From an uncultured Anaerococcus sp. (GTDB taxonomy: Bacteria; Bacillota; Clostridia; Tissierellales; Peptoniphilaceae): DNA of 20,778 bases. Shown here one piece after another: positions 1 through 6,977 of this stretch (position 1 is the first letter of the stretch; every line of letters starts with the position of its first letter). The stretch lies in NCBI RefSeq assembly GCF_947253225.1, contig NZ_CAMXYR010000027.1, forward strand, positions 1 to 20,778, in the 5' to 3' direction. The notes below the pieces were generated by a model. That model was not told the DNA's origin. It did not search any database and saw only the letters and a list, made by a program, of their open reading frames with translations. The translations under genes and the position numbers were made by a program.

Positions 1-17
1 ATGTGTATAAGAGACAG
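1..17 (+). other. Sequencing adapter remnant (Tn5/Nextera mosaic end)
   Basis: These 17 bases are identical to the last 17 of the 19-base Tn5 mosaic end used in Nextera libraries, AGATGTGTATAAGAGACAG. The match sits exactly at the window edge, where an untrimmed adapter would lie, and AT-rich genomic sequence follows at once. It is almost certainly a library artefact and not biology. Position 1 is then probably a contig end. Confidence 0.93.
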
Positions 18-67
18 ATATAGGATTTTCTAAGAAAATTTTATAAAAAAACTAAGTTTGCAGAAAA

Positions 68-85
68 AGTTACAAAATTGTAACT
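68..85. repeat. 8-bp inverted repeat upstream of the cell-wall protein
   Basis: AGTTACAA (68-75) and TTGTAACT (78-85) form a perfect 8-bp palindrome with a 2-bp centre. A related TTGTAA...TTACAA inverted repeat with a 6-bp spacer sits at 203-220 and overlaps the WalR-like box. The core TTGTAA/TTACAA recurs in this 250-base AT-rich leader, so it may be operator sequence. It could also be chance in such AT-rich DNA. Confidence 0.35.
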
Positions 86-192
86 AAATAAATGTTGGAA
101 TTCAAAGGATTAAGAAAAAAGTTAGAAAAAAATAGATAAAACACATAATATATACACAATTTATAGGTACAATAACAATTGTAAAAAGCAGT

Positions 193-209
193 TGTTAATA
201 ATTTGTAAC
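193..209 (+). promoter_or_regulatory. Candidate WalR (YycF) binding box
   Basis: TGTTAA-5 nt-TGTAAC is an exact fit to the WalR consensus TGTWAH-N5-TGTWAH, a direct repeat of half-sites with an 11-base period. A further half-site-like TGTAAA lies at 180-185. The box is 64 bases upstream of the start of a secreted cell-wall lytic-type protein, the class of gene WalRK controls in Firmicutes. A possible -10 (TAGATA, 243-248) has no good -35, as expected for an activator-dependent promoter. Regulation by WalR is inferred; no walRK genes are in the window. Confidence 0.6.
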
Positions 210-272
210 TATTATTACAAGCAAATTTGAAAATAATTAATTTAGATAAATACATAAAATAAGGAGATTAAA

Positions 273-1133
273 ATGAACAAATTCACTAAATACGCCCTAG
301 CAGCAGCACTTGTACTACCGTCTATGATTAGTTTAGGAGCTAAACAAGCAAAGGCAGACAGCGTTGTAATTAATAAGGAAGTTGCTCATGCAGTTAATGT
401 TAGATCAAGTGCAGCAGAAAAAAATAACATCATTGGTCTAATTAACGATGATAGCAGAGCTTATGAAATCCTAGGCCGTGTTGATGGTTGGTATAAGATT
501 GACTTTAACGGAAGAGAAGCTTTCGTGGGAACACCTTGGTTTAAGGTAACTAAGGATACAGAGGTTATTTCACCAGCAAACTTCAGAAAAGAAGCAAATC
601 TTGGCTCTGAAATCTTTAAGGTTTTAGATAAGGGAACTAAGGTAGAAATTCTTGGTGAAGGAGCAAATGGCTTCATTAAGGTTAAGTTTGAAGGAAAAGA
701 AGGTTACGTCTACAATAACCTCCTAAAGGCTTACAAAAACAAAAAACAAGAAGCAAAGCCAAAAGCTAAACAAGAAGCACAAGCAACTACTAATAAAGCT
801 CAAGTAGCAAACAACCAACAAACTTATGATTATGTTGAAGAAACAACATACTATGAACAACCACAAGAAACTTATGAAGAAGAACAAAGCCAATCCTACC
901 AAGGAGATTCTAACTGGGCAAAAGAATGGATAGCTCAAAGAGAATCTGGTGGTTCTTACACAGCTTACAACCCAGCAGGTGGTTATTACGGAAAATACCA
1001 ACTTAACCCATCTCTAGTAAGCTACGGTGCAAGCCCAGCTGAACAAGAAGCAGCAGCAGATGCCTATGTAAGCCAAAGATATGGTTCTTGGGAAAATGCT
1101 CAAGCTTTCTGGGCAAATAATGGATGGTACTAA
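273..1133 (+). CDS. Secreted SH3b-SH3b-transglycosylase-like cell-wall protein
   Basis: A 286-residue exported protein likely to bind and cleave peptidoglycan outside the cell. Residues 1-28 are a signal peptide ending AKA, with cleavage before D29. Two bacterial SH3-like repeats follow at about 31-90 (VNVRS...GWYKI...FVG) and 93-154 (FIKVKFEGKEGYV). Residues 155-213 are a low-complexity linker, first K/A/Q-rich, then E/Q/Y-rich. Residues 214-286 resemble the small lysozyme-like transglycosylase domain found at the C-terminus of IsaA/SceD- and Apf-type proteins: WIAQRESGG with E224 as the expected catalytic acid, then YNPAGGYYGKYQL and a terminal WANNGWY. The start has AAGGAGAT 8-9 bases upstream. 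The gene is monocistronic, with its own terminator at 1148-1201 and a WalR-like box at 193-209. Family assignment is firm for the architecture; actual lytic activity is inferred. Confidence 0.85.
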   Translation: MNKFTKYALAAALVLPSMISLGAKQAKADSVVINKEVAHAVNVRSSAAEKNNIIGLINDDSRAYEILGRVDGWYKIDFNGREAFVGTPWFKVTKDTEVISPANFRKEANLGSEIFKVLDKGTKVEILGEGANGFIKVKFEGKEGYVYNNLLKAYKNKKQEAKPKAKQEAQATTNKAQVANNQQTYDYVEETTYYEQPQETYEEEQSQSYQGDSNWAKEWIAQRESGGSYTAYNPAGGYYGKYQLNPSLVSYGASPAEQEAAADAYVSQRYGSWENAQAFWANNGWY

Positions 1134-1147
1134 AATAAAATAAAAAC

Positions 1148-1201
1148 TAGTCTACATAAGACTTGGAAGCATCCCAGTCCTATATGTGGACTATTTTTTT
1201 T
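1148..1201 (+). terminator. Rho-independent terminator of the cell-wall protein gene
   Basis: Left arm 1148-1166 (TAGTCTACATAAGACTTGG) pairs with 1174-1193 (CCAGTCCTATATGTGGACTA) with a few wobble pairs or mismatches and a short loop, followed by an eight-base T run. It lies 15 bases after the stop codon. Confidence 0.88.
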
Positions 1202-1259
1202 GCTTTAATTTATAAAAGGGTAAAATCATAAGTATAAAAAGGCTCGCAAGGAGGAAATG

Positions 1260-1529
1260 ATGAAAGCCATACTAACAGTTATAGGAAATGATCAACCAGG
1301 AATTATTTACAAGGTTTCAAAGATTTTATATGAATACAATATAAATATTCTTGACCTAAGCCAGACTATCATGGAAGACCAATTTGCAGGTATGTTCAAT
1401 ATTGATTTTTCAAAGGCTAGTGGAGATTTTTCTGAAATTAGAAAAGCCTTCGATAAATTAGGAGAGGAAACTAAACTAGAAATTAGAATTCAAAACGAAA
1501 AGCTCTTTGAGGCTATGCACAGGATTTAA
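1260..1529 (+). CDS. ACT-domain protein, UPF0237 family
   Basis: A stand-alone ACT domain of 89 residues covering the whole protein; ACT domains usually bind amino acids or related small ligands as dimers. The ligand-loop motif DQPGI lies at residues 11-15, and the C-terminal QNEKLFEAMHRI is typical of UPF0237. ATG at 1257 or 1260 is possible. I choose 1260 because AAGGAGG (1248-1254) is then 5 bases away rather than 2, and the protein then begins MKAILTVIG like its relatives. The stop codon is followed after one base by the start of the PFL/DUF711 gene, so the two are probably translated together. This pair is adjacent in many Firmicutes, including streptococci, which suggests a shared but still unknown role, perhaps ligand sensing for the partner. 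I see no confident promoter between the terminator at 1201 and this gene. Confidence 0.88.
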   Translation: MKAILTVIGNDQPGIIYKVSKILYEYNINILDLSQTIMEDQFAGMFNIDFSKASGDFSEIRKAFDKLGEETKLEIRIQNEKLFEAMHRI

Positions 1530-1530
1530 T

Positions 1531-2886
1531 ATGGATAGGAATAATATTTTAGAAACAATCAAGATGTTGGATGAGGAAAATCTCGATATTAGAACTCTTA
1601 CTATGGGAATTTCCCTCTTTGATTGTATAGATAAGGATTATAAGAAGGCTTGTGATAAGATTTATGAGAAAATTTTGAGAGAAACTAAGGATTTTATTAA
1701 GGTTTCTAAGGAAGTTTCTAAAATCTATGGAGTGCCAATTATTAATAATAGAATTTCTGTTACTCCAATTTCTCTTATAGCTGCAGCTACTGACCTAGAT
1801 GATTACACTGTTTTTGCTAAGTGCCTTGATAAGGCAGCTAAGGATGTTGGGGTAGATTTTATTGGTGGTTTTTCAGCACTTGTACAAAAGGGGATGACTA
1901 AGGCTGATGAAATATTGATTAAATCAATTCCTAATGCTCTAGCTACAACAGACTTAGTTTGTTCAAGTGTAAATGTTGGTTCTACTAAGGCTGGTATCAA
2001 TATGGATGCAGTTGGTCTTTGTGGGCAAGTTATCAAGGATTTGGCTCAAAAGACAGCTGATACTGATTCTTTAGGCTGTGCCAAGCTTGTTGTTTTCTGC
2101 AATGCGGTAGATGACAATCCTTTCATGGCTGGAGCCTTCCATGGAGTTGGTGAGGCAGAAACTGTAATTAATATGGGAGTTTCTGGACCTGGTGTTGTTA
2201 AGGCAGCAATTTCTGGTAAGAAGAACTTGCCAATCAACGAGGTATGTGAAATTATCAAAAAGACAGCCTTCAAGATTACTAGAATGGGAGAGCTAGTAGG
2301 ACGTGAAGTTTGCCATAGACTTGGCAAAAACTTCGGTATTTTGGATCTTTCCCTTGCTCCAACACCAGCTATTGGAGATTCTGTTGGAAGAATCCTTGAG
2401 GAAATCGGCATTGATAATGTCGGAGGCCATGGAACGGTTGCAGCTCTTGCCCTCCTAAATGATGCTGTCAAAAAAGGAGGTCTTATGGCGAGTGCATCTG
2501 TTGGTGGACTTTCTGGGGCCTTTATTCCAGTAAGTGAAGATGAAGCAATGATTAAGGCGACTGATGGTGGATTTTTGACTTTTGACAAGCTAGAGGCTAT
2601 GACTTCAGTATGTTCAGTGGGTCTTGATATGATTGCCATTCCAGGCTCAACAAGTGCTGAAACAATAGCTGCCATGATTGCAGATGAGGCAGCTATCGGC
2701 ATGATTAATGTAAAGACTACAGCGGTTAGGATTATACCAGTTGTTGGCAAAGAAGTTGGTGAGTATGCAGAATTTGGTGGACTTTTGGGCTACGCACCAA
2801 TCATAGATGTTGGAAATTCTAATTCCGATATAATGATTAAGAGGGGTGGACACATTCCTGCCCCAGTTCATTCATTTAAAAACTAA
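1531..2886 (+). CDS. PFL family protein (UPF0210/DUF711)
   Basis: A 451-residue cytosolic protein of the UPF0210 family, which has a pyruvate-formate-lyase-like fold but no established reaction. The N-terminus ILETIKMLDEENLDIRTLTMGISLFDC is highly typical, as are the glycine-rich GVSGPGVVKAAI, the APTPAIGDSVGRILEEIG segment, VGGHGTVAALALLNDAVKKGG and the C-terminal KRGGHIPAPVHS. The frame is open from TTG at 1507, inside the ACT gene, but ATG at 1531 gives the family's usual start and length and leaves a one-base gap after the ACT stop. Translation is probably coupled to the ACT gene. The cyclophilin gene follows after 9 bases, so the three likely form one operon. Family membership is secure; the biochemical function is unknown. 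Confidence 0.9.
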   Translation: MDRNNILETIKMLDEENLDIRTLTMGISLFDCIDKDYKKACDKIYEKILRETKDFIKVSKEVSKIYGVPIINNRISVTPISLIAAATDLDDYTVFAKCLDKAAKDVGVDFIGGFSALVQKGMTKADEILIKSIPNALATTDLVCSSVNVGSTKAGINMDAVGLCGQVIKDLAQKTADTDSLGCAKLVVFCNAVDDNPFMAGAFHGVGEAETVINMGVSGPGVVKAAISGKKNLPINEVCEIIKKTAFKITRMGELVGREVCHRLGKNFGILDLSLAPTPAIGDSVGRILEEIGIDNVGGHGTVAALALLNDAVKKGGLMASASVGGLSGAFIPVSEDEAMIKATDGGFLTFDKLEAMTSVCSVGLDMIAIPGSTSAETIAAMIADEAAIGMINVKTTAVRIIPVVGKEVGEYAEFGGLLGYAPIIDVGNSNSDIMIKRGGHIPAPVHSFKN

Positions 2887-2895
2887 GGAGGATAT

Positions 2896-3423
2896 ATGGA
2901 AAATAAAAATCCAATTGTAACTTTTGAGATGGAAAATGGAGAGGTGTTTAAGGCGGAGCTTTACCCGGAAATCGCTCCAAATACAGTCAGAAACTTCATT
3001 TCTTTAATAAATCATAATTTTTATGATGGAGTAATCTTTCATAGGGTAATAAAAGGCTTTATGATTCAAGGCGGAGATCCTGAAGGTATAGGTATTGGTG
3101 GGCCTGGTTATGCTATTAAGGGAGAATTTGCCATGAATGGCTTCAAAAATGACCTCAAGCATGAGAGGGGAGTTCTTTCTATGGCAAGGTCTATGATGCC
3201 TGATTCTGCTGGCAGCCAATTTTTTGTTATGCACAAGGATAGCCCTCACTTGGATGGACAATATGCAAGCTTTGGCAAGGTAATTGAAGGCATGGATGTT
3301 GTAGATGAAATCGCCGAAACAAATACAGACTTTCAAGATAAACCAAAACAAGACCAGGTTATGAAAACTGTAAGTGTTGAAACTTTTGGTGTTGACTATG
3401 GGGAGCCTGAAATAATTGAATAA
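2896..3423 (+). CDS. Cyclophilin-type peptidyl-prolyl cis-trans isomerase
   Basis: Catalyses cis-trans isomerisation of Xaa-Pro bonds during protein folding (EC 5.2.1.8). The 175 residues form one cyclophilin domain with no signal peptide or lipobox, so it is cytosolic. The active-site row is present: R50 and F55 and Q58 in FHRVIKGFMIQGGDP, then QFF at 108-110. H118 replaces the tryptophan of human CypA in SPHLDG, a common change in bacterial forms that predicts weak cyclosporin binding. AAGGAGG ends 4 bases before the start. It is the third gene of the ACT-PFL run and is closed by a strong hairpin. Nothing in the sequence links its job to the first two genes apart from position. Confidence 0.95.
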   Translation: MENKNPIVTFEMENGEVFKAELYPEIAPNTVRNFISLINHNFYDGVIFHRVIKGFMIQGGDPEGIGIGGPGYAIKGEFAMNGFKNDLKHERGVLSMARSMMPDSAGSQFFVMHKDSPHLDGQYASFGKVIEGMDVVDEIAETNTDFQDKPKQDQVMKTVSVETFGVDYGEPEIIE

Positions 3424-3424
3424 G

Positions 3425-3493
3425 AAAAAGCCTGGGATTTAAAATCCTCCCTCAGCCTAAGTGAAGGAGGATATCCTAGGTTTTTTATTTTTT
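3425..3493. terminator. Bidirectional terminator between ppi and fbp
   Basis: A long nested hairpin: CCTGGGAT (3431-3438) pairs with ATCCTAGG (3473-3480), and ATCCTCC (3444-3450) with GGAGGAT (3466-3472). A5 precedes the stem and a T-rich run follows it, so it can stop transcription in both directions. The T run overlaps the stop codon of the convergent fbp gene. Confidence 0.9.
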
Positions 3494-5383
3494 GTCGTAC
3501 ATCTCTAATAAGTTTTCTAAAACTTCAATTTTTTCTCTTATTAATTGACCTTCATCTGTATCTTTTTTGAGCATTCTTGGTAGAAGAATTTCAACCTCAC
3601 GAATATTTGGGGTGTAGCTTGACATGTCATCTGTGATAGACTTGTAGGACTTGTGTTCAGCTAGGGCAACGTGGTGGGAGTTAAAGACTAGAGTGTAGCC
3701 AGCTATGCCAGTTTTTGCTTGGTAGGGTTTGGATATACCGCCATCTATAACATAGAGCTTACCACCAGCCTTAATAGGACTATCTCCCTTGGCAACTTTG
3801 ACTGGCACATGACCATTTATAATTCTTCTTCTGGAACTTTTAATCTCGAATTCATCCAAAATCATATCCACAATTTCTTCCCTAGAACAAAACTTGTAGT
3901 AGGGATTGTAGACTTCTTTTTTGAGAGTTTTGTCATCAACAAAGAGGTTTTCAAAATAGGAGTATTGACTCTTGCCAAAAATAGGTGAGTATCTTCCATT
4001 AATCAAATACCACATTACATCCTTGGCAAAAATATCGTCTGTGAAATAGGCATCTCTTGCAAGTTTATCCAAGACATCCATGAGGGCTCTTCCAGAATAT
4101 TTTTTCCCCTTGATACTCACTTCTTGAAACTTTCCATCCTCTGTGAGAGGAATACAACCGTGAAAGAGTAAGGACCCATTTTCAGTCTTATACATGGATC
4201 CATTCTTGTAGAGGAATCTTATATGGCGGTTAAGTTTTTCGCCTTTCTTAAAATCACTTGTCAAAATATTTATGATAAATTCCTCTTGGTCAGTCAATTT
4301 TAGAGGGTTTCTAGGGTCAATAGTAGGAAAGTGCATATCTTTCATAGCTACACCCTTGTAGGTTCTCTTTTCAAAGTCTATGAAAGTTAGGGAATTTCTC
4401 CCATCGACATTAAAGTCGGGATTTCTATTGATTAAAGCTCCATCAAGCTTAAACCTAATTACAGATATTGCCTTATACATCTTGGCAGCGACTTCTCCAC
4501 TTACATTATCGTAAATATTTCTATCGTAAACCCTAGGCATAAAGAGTGTGCAAGGGTCGTCTTTGTAAGTTTTTATGGCAAATTCGTGGAGGGGTCTAAG
4601 GTTTATTCCATAACCATCCTCAAGCATATCGAAGTTATTATAGGAAATCGCATTTGCTATACAAGCTGCAACTAAGGCCTTGTTACCACTAGCTGCTCCC
4701 ATCCAAGCTATATCGTGGTTGCCCCATTGGAAGTCTACGTTAGGAAAGGTCAATAGCTCGTCCATGATTATGTGAGGAGAAGGACCTCTATCGTAGATAT
4801 CGCCGACTATATGGAGTTTGTCTACAGAAATTCTTTGGATAAGCCTAGAAAGAGATACGATAAATTCTCTAGCAGACTTGTATTTAACAATATTTGCTAT
4901 GAGAGATTCATAGTATTCTTTCTTGTTAAACTCTGAATCATTGGTATAGAGCAATTCATCTATTATGTTGGTGTAGGAACCTGTGAACTTTCCTTTTACA
5001 TAGGCCTTTGGGTACTTGGTTGACACGAACCTAAAGAGGTTGATGAGTCTGTGGATGGTAATGGTAAGGTAGTCCTCAGTCAACAAATTGTTTTCTGCGT
5101 GGTTTTTCAAAAACATGATAGGATCATAAATAAGTTCTGCTAATTCGTCTTGGTCTTCCTTGACCAGAGTATCTCCAAAAAGTTTGGAAATCTTATCTCT
5201 GATGTTACCTGAAGCAGACCTCAAAAGATGGAGGAAGGCCTGGCTTTCCCCGTGGATATCAGAGAAGAAATATTCTGTACCCTTTGGAAGATAGAGCTTT
5301 GAGTTTAGCGATATCAATTCATCCTTTATACTAGCTTTGTTAGGATAGATATCTTTAAGTAATTTTAAATAATTTTTGTCCAT
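3485..5383 (-). CDS. fbp: Fructose-1,6-bisphosphatase class III
   Basis: Hydrolyses fructose 1,6-bisphosphate to fructose 6-phosphate and phosphate (EC 3.1.3.11), the committed gluconeogenic step, in the cytosol. The 632 residues are close to the Bacillus subtilis Fbp length (about 670). The fold is a metallophosphoesterase: FFSDIHG (D42, H44), GDIYDRGP (D195, D198), GNHD (N222, H223, D224), then INGHVPVK near 522-529 and YVIDGG near 544-549 give the di-metal ligands. The class III family is mostly confined to Firmicutes and some Bacteroidetes. Start choice is supported by GAGGAAA just upstream. A promoter at 5404-5431 and a terminator for the upstream gene at 5435-5462 make it a single-gene unit. 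It converges on the ppi gene. Confidence 0.96.
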   Translation of the reverse strand: MDKNYLKLLKDIYPNKASIKDELISLNSKLYLPKGTEYFFSDIHGESQAFLHLLRSASGNIRDKISKLFGDTLVKEDQDELAELIYDPIMFLKNHAENNLLTEDYLTITIHRLINLFRFVSTKYPKAYVKGKFTGSYTNIIDELLYTNDSEFNKKEYYESLIANIVKYKSAREFIVSLSRLIQRISVDKLHIVGDIYDRGPSPHIIMDELLTFPNVDFQWGNHDIAWMGAASGNKALVAACIANAISYNNFDMLEDGYGINLRPLHEFAIKTYKDDPCTLFMPRVYDRNIYDNVSGEVAAKMYKAISVIRFKLDGALINRNPDFNVDGRNSLTFIDFEKRTYKGVAMKDMHFPTIDPRNPLKLTDQEEFIINILTSDFKKGEKLNRHIRFLYKNGSMYKTENGSLLFHGCIPLTEDGKFQEVSIKGKKYSGRALMDVLDKLARDAYFTDDIFAKDVMWYLINGRYSPIFGKSQYSYFENLFVDDKTLKKEVYNPYYKFCSREEIVDMILDEFEIKSSRRRIINGHVPVKVAKGDSPIKAGGKLYVIDGGISKPYQAKTGIAGYTLVFNSHHVALAEHKSYKSITDDMSSYTPNIREVEILLPRMLKKDTDEGQLIREKIEVLENLLEMYDKK

Positions 5384-5403
5384 AAATTTCCTCTTTTCTT
5401 ATC

Positions 5404-5431
5404 ACTATAATATATACCCTTTTTATGGCAA
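5404..5431 (-). promoter_or_regulatory. Promoter of fbp
   Basis: On the minus strand, TTGCCA (5426-5431) and TATAGT (5404-5409) are separated by 16 bases; each differs from the sigma-70/SigA consensus at one position. The predicted start site is about 15 bases before the fbp start codon. Confidence 0.6.
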
Positions 5432-5432
5432 T

Positions 5433-5462
5433 AAAAAAGAATGACCTTAATCATTCTTTTTC
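5433..5462 (-). terminator. Terminator of the membrane-protein gene
   Basis: AAAAGAATGA (5435-5444) and TCATTCTTTT (5451-5460) form a perfect 10-bp stem with a 6-base loop. Read on the minus strand the stem ends in a T run, and the left half of the stem contains the TGA stop codon of the gene that ends at 5451. It separates that gene from fbp. Confidence 0.8.
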
Positions 5463-6317
5463 TTCATTTTTTTGTAAATTATTTTGAGCTTCTTCTAGTT
5501 TGTTAATTAGAGAATCAGTATTGGCTTTAAGGGCATCGATTTGTTCTTTCACCTTTTGGTCTAGTTTATTCTCCTGCTCTTTTTCTATTTGTGCTTTTGA
5601 AACCTCATCATCAAGGTTATCATCATCACCTTTGAGGTCTTGCTTCTGGTCTTTTTCTATGATTACAGGTTCAACGCTAAGCTTATCTTCTTTTTCTATT
5701 GGATTTGAAGCTTTTTCTTCATCTGATATATCTTTTTTTCTTTCCTCTTCTACAAAGTTTAAGGAAATAACTTTGCCAGGGTCAATTTTTCCTACCTTAT
5801 TAGTAGCGGAAGTATTCTCTACTTCACCAGCCTTGGCTCTTTCTATACTTTCTCTCCTACGAGCTCTTCCCCTAGATTTTTTCGGCTTAAAGCTTTGGCC
5901 GTAAAGTCCCTTAGCCTTAGCGCTAAGTCCCATAATAGATGTAAGGATTACAAGAGTATTTAGGGCTATAGGAATATAGACTAGTTTTTCTCTTATAAAT
6001 AGTAGGATAAGAAGGTCTGCTACTATAAAAAATACCGAGAAAAATATGTTAGATAAATTCTTCTTGCCAGTTTTTCCAGAAATAAAGATATTTCTACTTA
6101 CCTTAAAGTTGAGGATAAAGCCTAAGAGTAAGAAAATTATGGCAAGGGGTTTTACAAAGCCTAGGGATATTTTAGAAAAGCCAACTATATCCAAAAAGCC
6201 TGCCAGAAGATTTTTATCTACAAAGGCTGTGAAGATACTAGCGAATAAAAATAAAATTGTAATAATAGACCTGAATAGTCCACCAATAATTGTCAAAAAT
6301 CTTATAGTTTTTTTCAT
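5451..6317 (-). CDS. Unrecognised four-helix membrane protein with charged coiled-coil tail
   Basis: I do not recognise this 288-residue protein. Four hydrophobic segments are visible at about 8-32, 55-72, 90-108 and 112-133. A basic patch (KPKKSRGRARRR, 144-155) follows the last one, so the long C-terminus should face the cytoplasm. Residues 160-288 are strongly charged and mostly acidic, and 240-285 has heptad-like spacing (EKEQENKLDQKVKEQIDALKANTDSLINKLEEAQ), suggesting a coiled coil. The frame is open to 6404, but ATG at 6317 has GGAGG 5 bases upstream and begins directly before the first helix, so I use it. It has an extended -10 promoter, is divergent from the nitroreductase and has its own terminator, so context gives no clear job. 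A scaffold or envelope role would be a guess. Confidence 0.8.
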   Translation of the reverse strand: MKKTIRFLTIIGGLFRSIITILFLFASIFTAFVDKNLLAGFLDIVGFSKISLGFVKPLAIIFLLLGFILNFKVSRNIFISGKTGKKNLSNIFFSVFFIVADLLILLFIREKLVYIPIALNTLVILTSIMGLSAKAKGLYGQSFKPKKSRGRARRRESIERAKAGEVENTSATNKVGKIDPGKVISLNFVEEERKKDISDEEKASNPIEKEDKLSVEPVIIEKDQKQDLKGDDDNLDDEVSKAQIEKEQENKLDQKVKEQIDALKANTDSLINKLEEAQNNLQKNEEKE

Positions 6318-6336
6318 AATGCCTCCATTTAATATA

Positions 6337-6345
6337 ATTATAGCA
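6337..6345 (-). promoter_or_regulatory. Extended -10 promoter of the membrane-protein gene
   Basis: Read on the minus strand the sequence is TGCTATAAT, a perfect extended -10 (TGnTATAAT). The -35 position holds only weak AT-rich sequence, which an extended -10 can tolerate. The GGAGG of the gene begins about 10 bases further on. Confidence 0.6.
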
Positions 6346-6357
6346 TATATTATTGAT

Positions 6358-6385
6358 TTGTTTATAAAAATTATTGAGGTATAAT
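6358..6385 (+). promoter_or_regulatory. Promoter of the nitroreductase gene
   Basis: TATAAT (6380-6385) is a consensus -10, with TTGTTT (6358-6363) 16 bases upstream as a half-matching -35. Its -35 area overlaps that of the divergent membrane-protein promoter at 6337-6345. Confidence 0.5.
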
Positions 6386-6417
6386 TAATCCAAAGATTTG
6401 CCAAAAAAGGAGGGGTT

Positions 6418-6927
6418 ATGCTATTTGACCAAGTGATTGATAAAAGAGTCTCTCATAGGAAGTTTACTGAACGAAAAGTAAGTGATGAAGATGTAAATAA
6501 ACTTTTGGATGCTGCCTACAAGGCACCGATTGCTAATGGAGCTTATGATGATTGTAGACTTACAGTGATTAGGGATAAGAATCTTTTGAAAGATTTAGTT
6601 AGTGAGTACCAAAAAGTTACTGGCAAGAAGAAAGACCCCCTCTATGATGCTGGACTCTTTATTTTGTTTTCTTCAAGAAAAGATACAAGTGCAAGATTTG
6701 AAGATGCAGGTTGTCTACTAGAACATATATGCCTAAAGGCTGTGGAAATGGGACTTGGTTCTTGTTACATAAGAGGAGCTATCAATTCTATAGGCAAGGA
6801 GGGCAAGTACATAGAAAAGCTTGACCTTGATGATGGATTTTATCCTGTAAGTGGTGTGATAGTTGGACATATAGATGAAGAAGTTTTGCCAAAACACCAT
6901 GAAATCAAGACGAATTTTGTTTTATAA
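6418..6927 (+). CDS. Nitroreductase family FMN-dependent oxidoreductase
   Basis: A 169-residue cytosolic flavoprotein expected to reduce nitro or quinone-type substrates with NAD(P)H, working as a homodimer. The N-terminal KRVSHRKF (R10, S12, R14) is the FMN-phosphate contact typical of the family, and DAGCLLEHICLKAVEMGLGSCYIRG (96-120) is the conserved helix-turn that packs on the flavin. At 169 residues it belongs to the short nitroreductases common in anaerobic Firmicutes. AAGGAGGGG precedes the start. It has its own promoter and is divergent from the membrane-protein gene. No clear terminator follows before the rpoB promoter, although an inverted repeat at 6978-7054 may act as one. The physiological substrate cannot be told from sequence. 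Confidence 0.9.
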   Translation: MLFDQVIDKRVSHRKFTERKVSDEDVNKLLDAAYKAPIANGAYDDCRLTVIRDKNLLKDLVSEYQKVTGKKKDPLYDAGLFILFSSRKDTSARFEDAGCLLEHICLKAVEMGLGSCYIRGAINSIGKEGKYIEKLDLDDGFYPVSGVIVGHIDEEVLPKHHEIKTNFVL

Positions 6928-6977
6928 AACTTCATATTAATAATATTTGCCCGAAAATTTTAAGAAGAAAAGAAAGG

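Noticed and set aside
70..255. 61-codon minus-strand frame near the left edge
   Set aside because: It covers extremely AT-rich leader DNA, the peptide is rich in Y/F/N/L as expected by chance, and no ribosome binding site is visible.
1507..1530. Upstream TTG start for the PFL gene, overlapping the ACT gene
   Set aside because: The extra eight residues are absent from the family's usual N-terminus; ATG at 1531 matches the expected start.
2046..2750. 234-codon open frame on the minus strand opposite the PFL gene
   Set aside because: It is the antisense shadow of a well-recognised gene, its protein has S/P/T/A-rich composition without a fold motif, and no ribosome binding site is seen.
5500..5904. 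134-codon plus-strand frame opposite the membrane-protein tail
   Set aside because: The serine-rich peptide is what the reverse complement of a K/E-rich coding stretch gives; no start signal is present.
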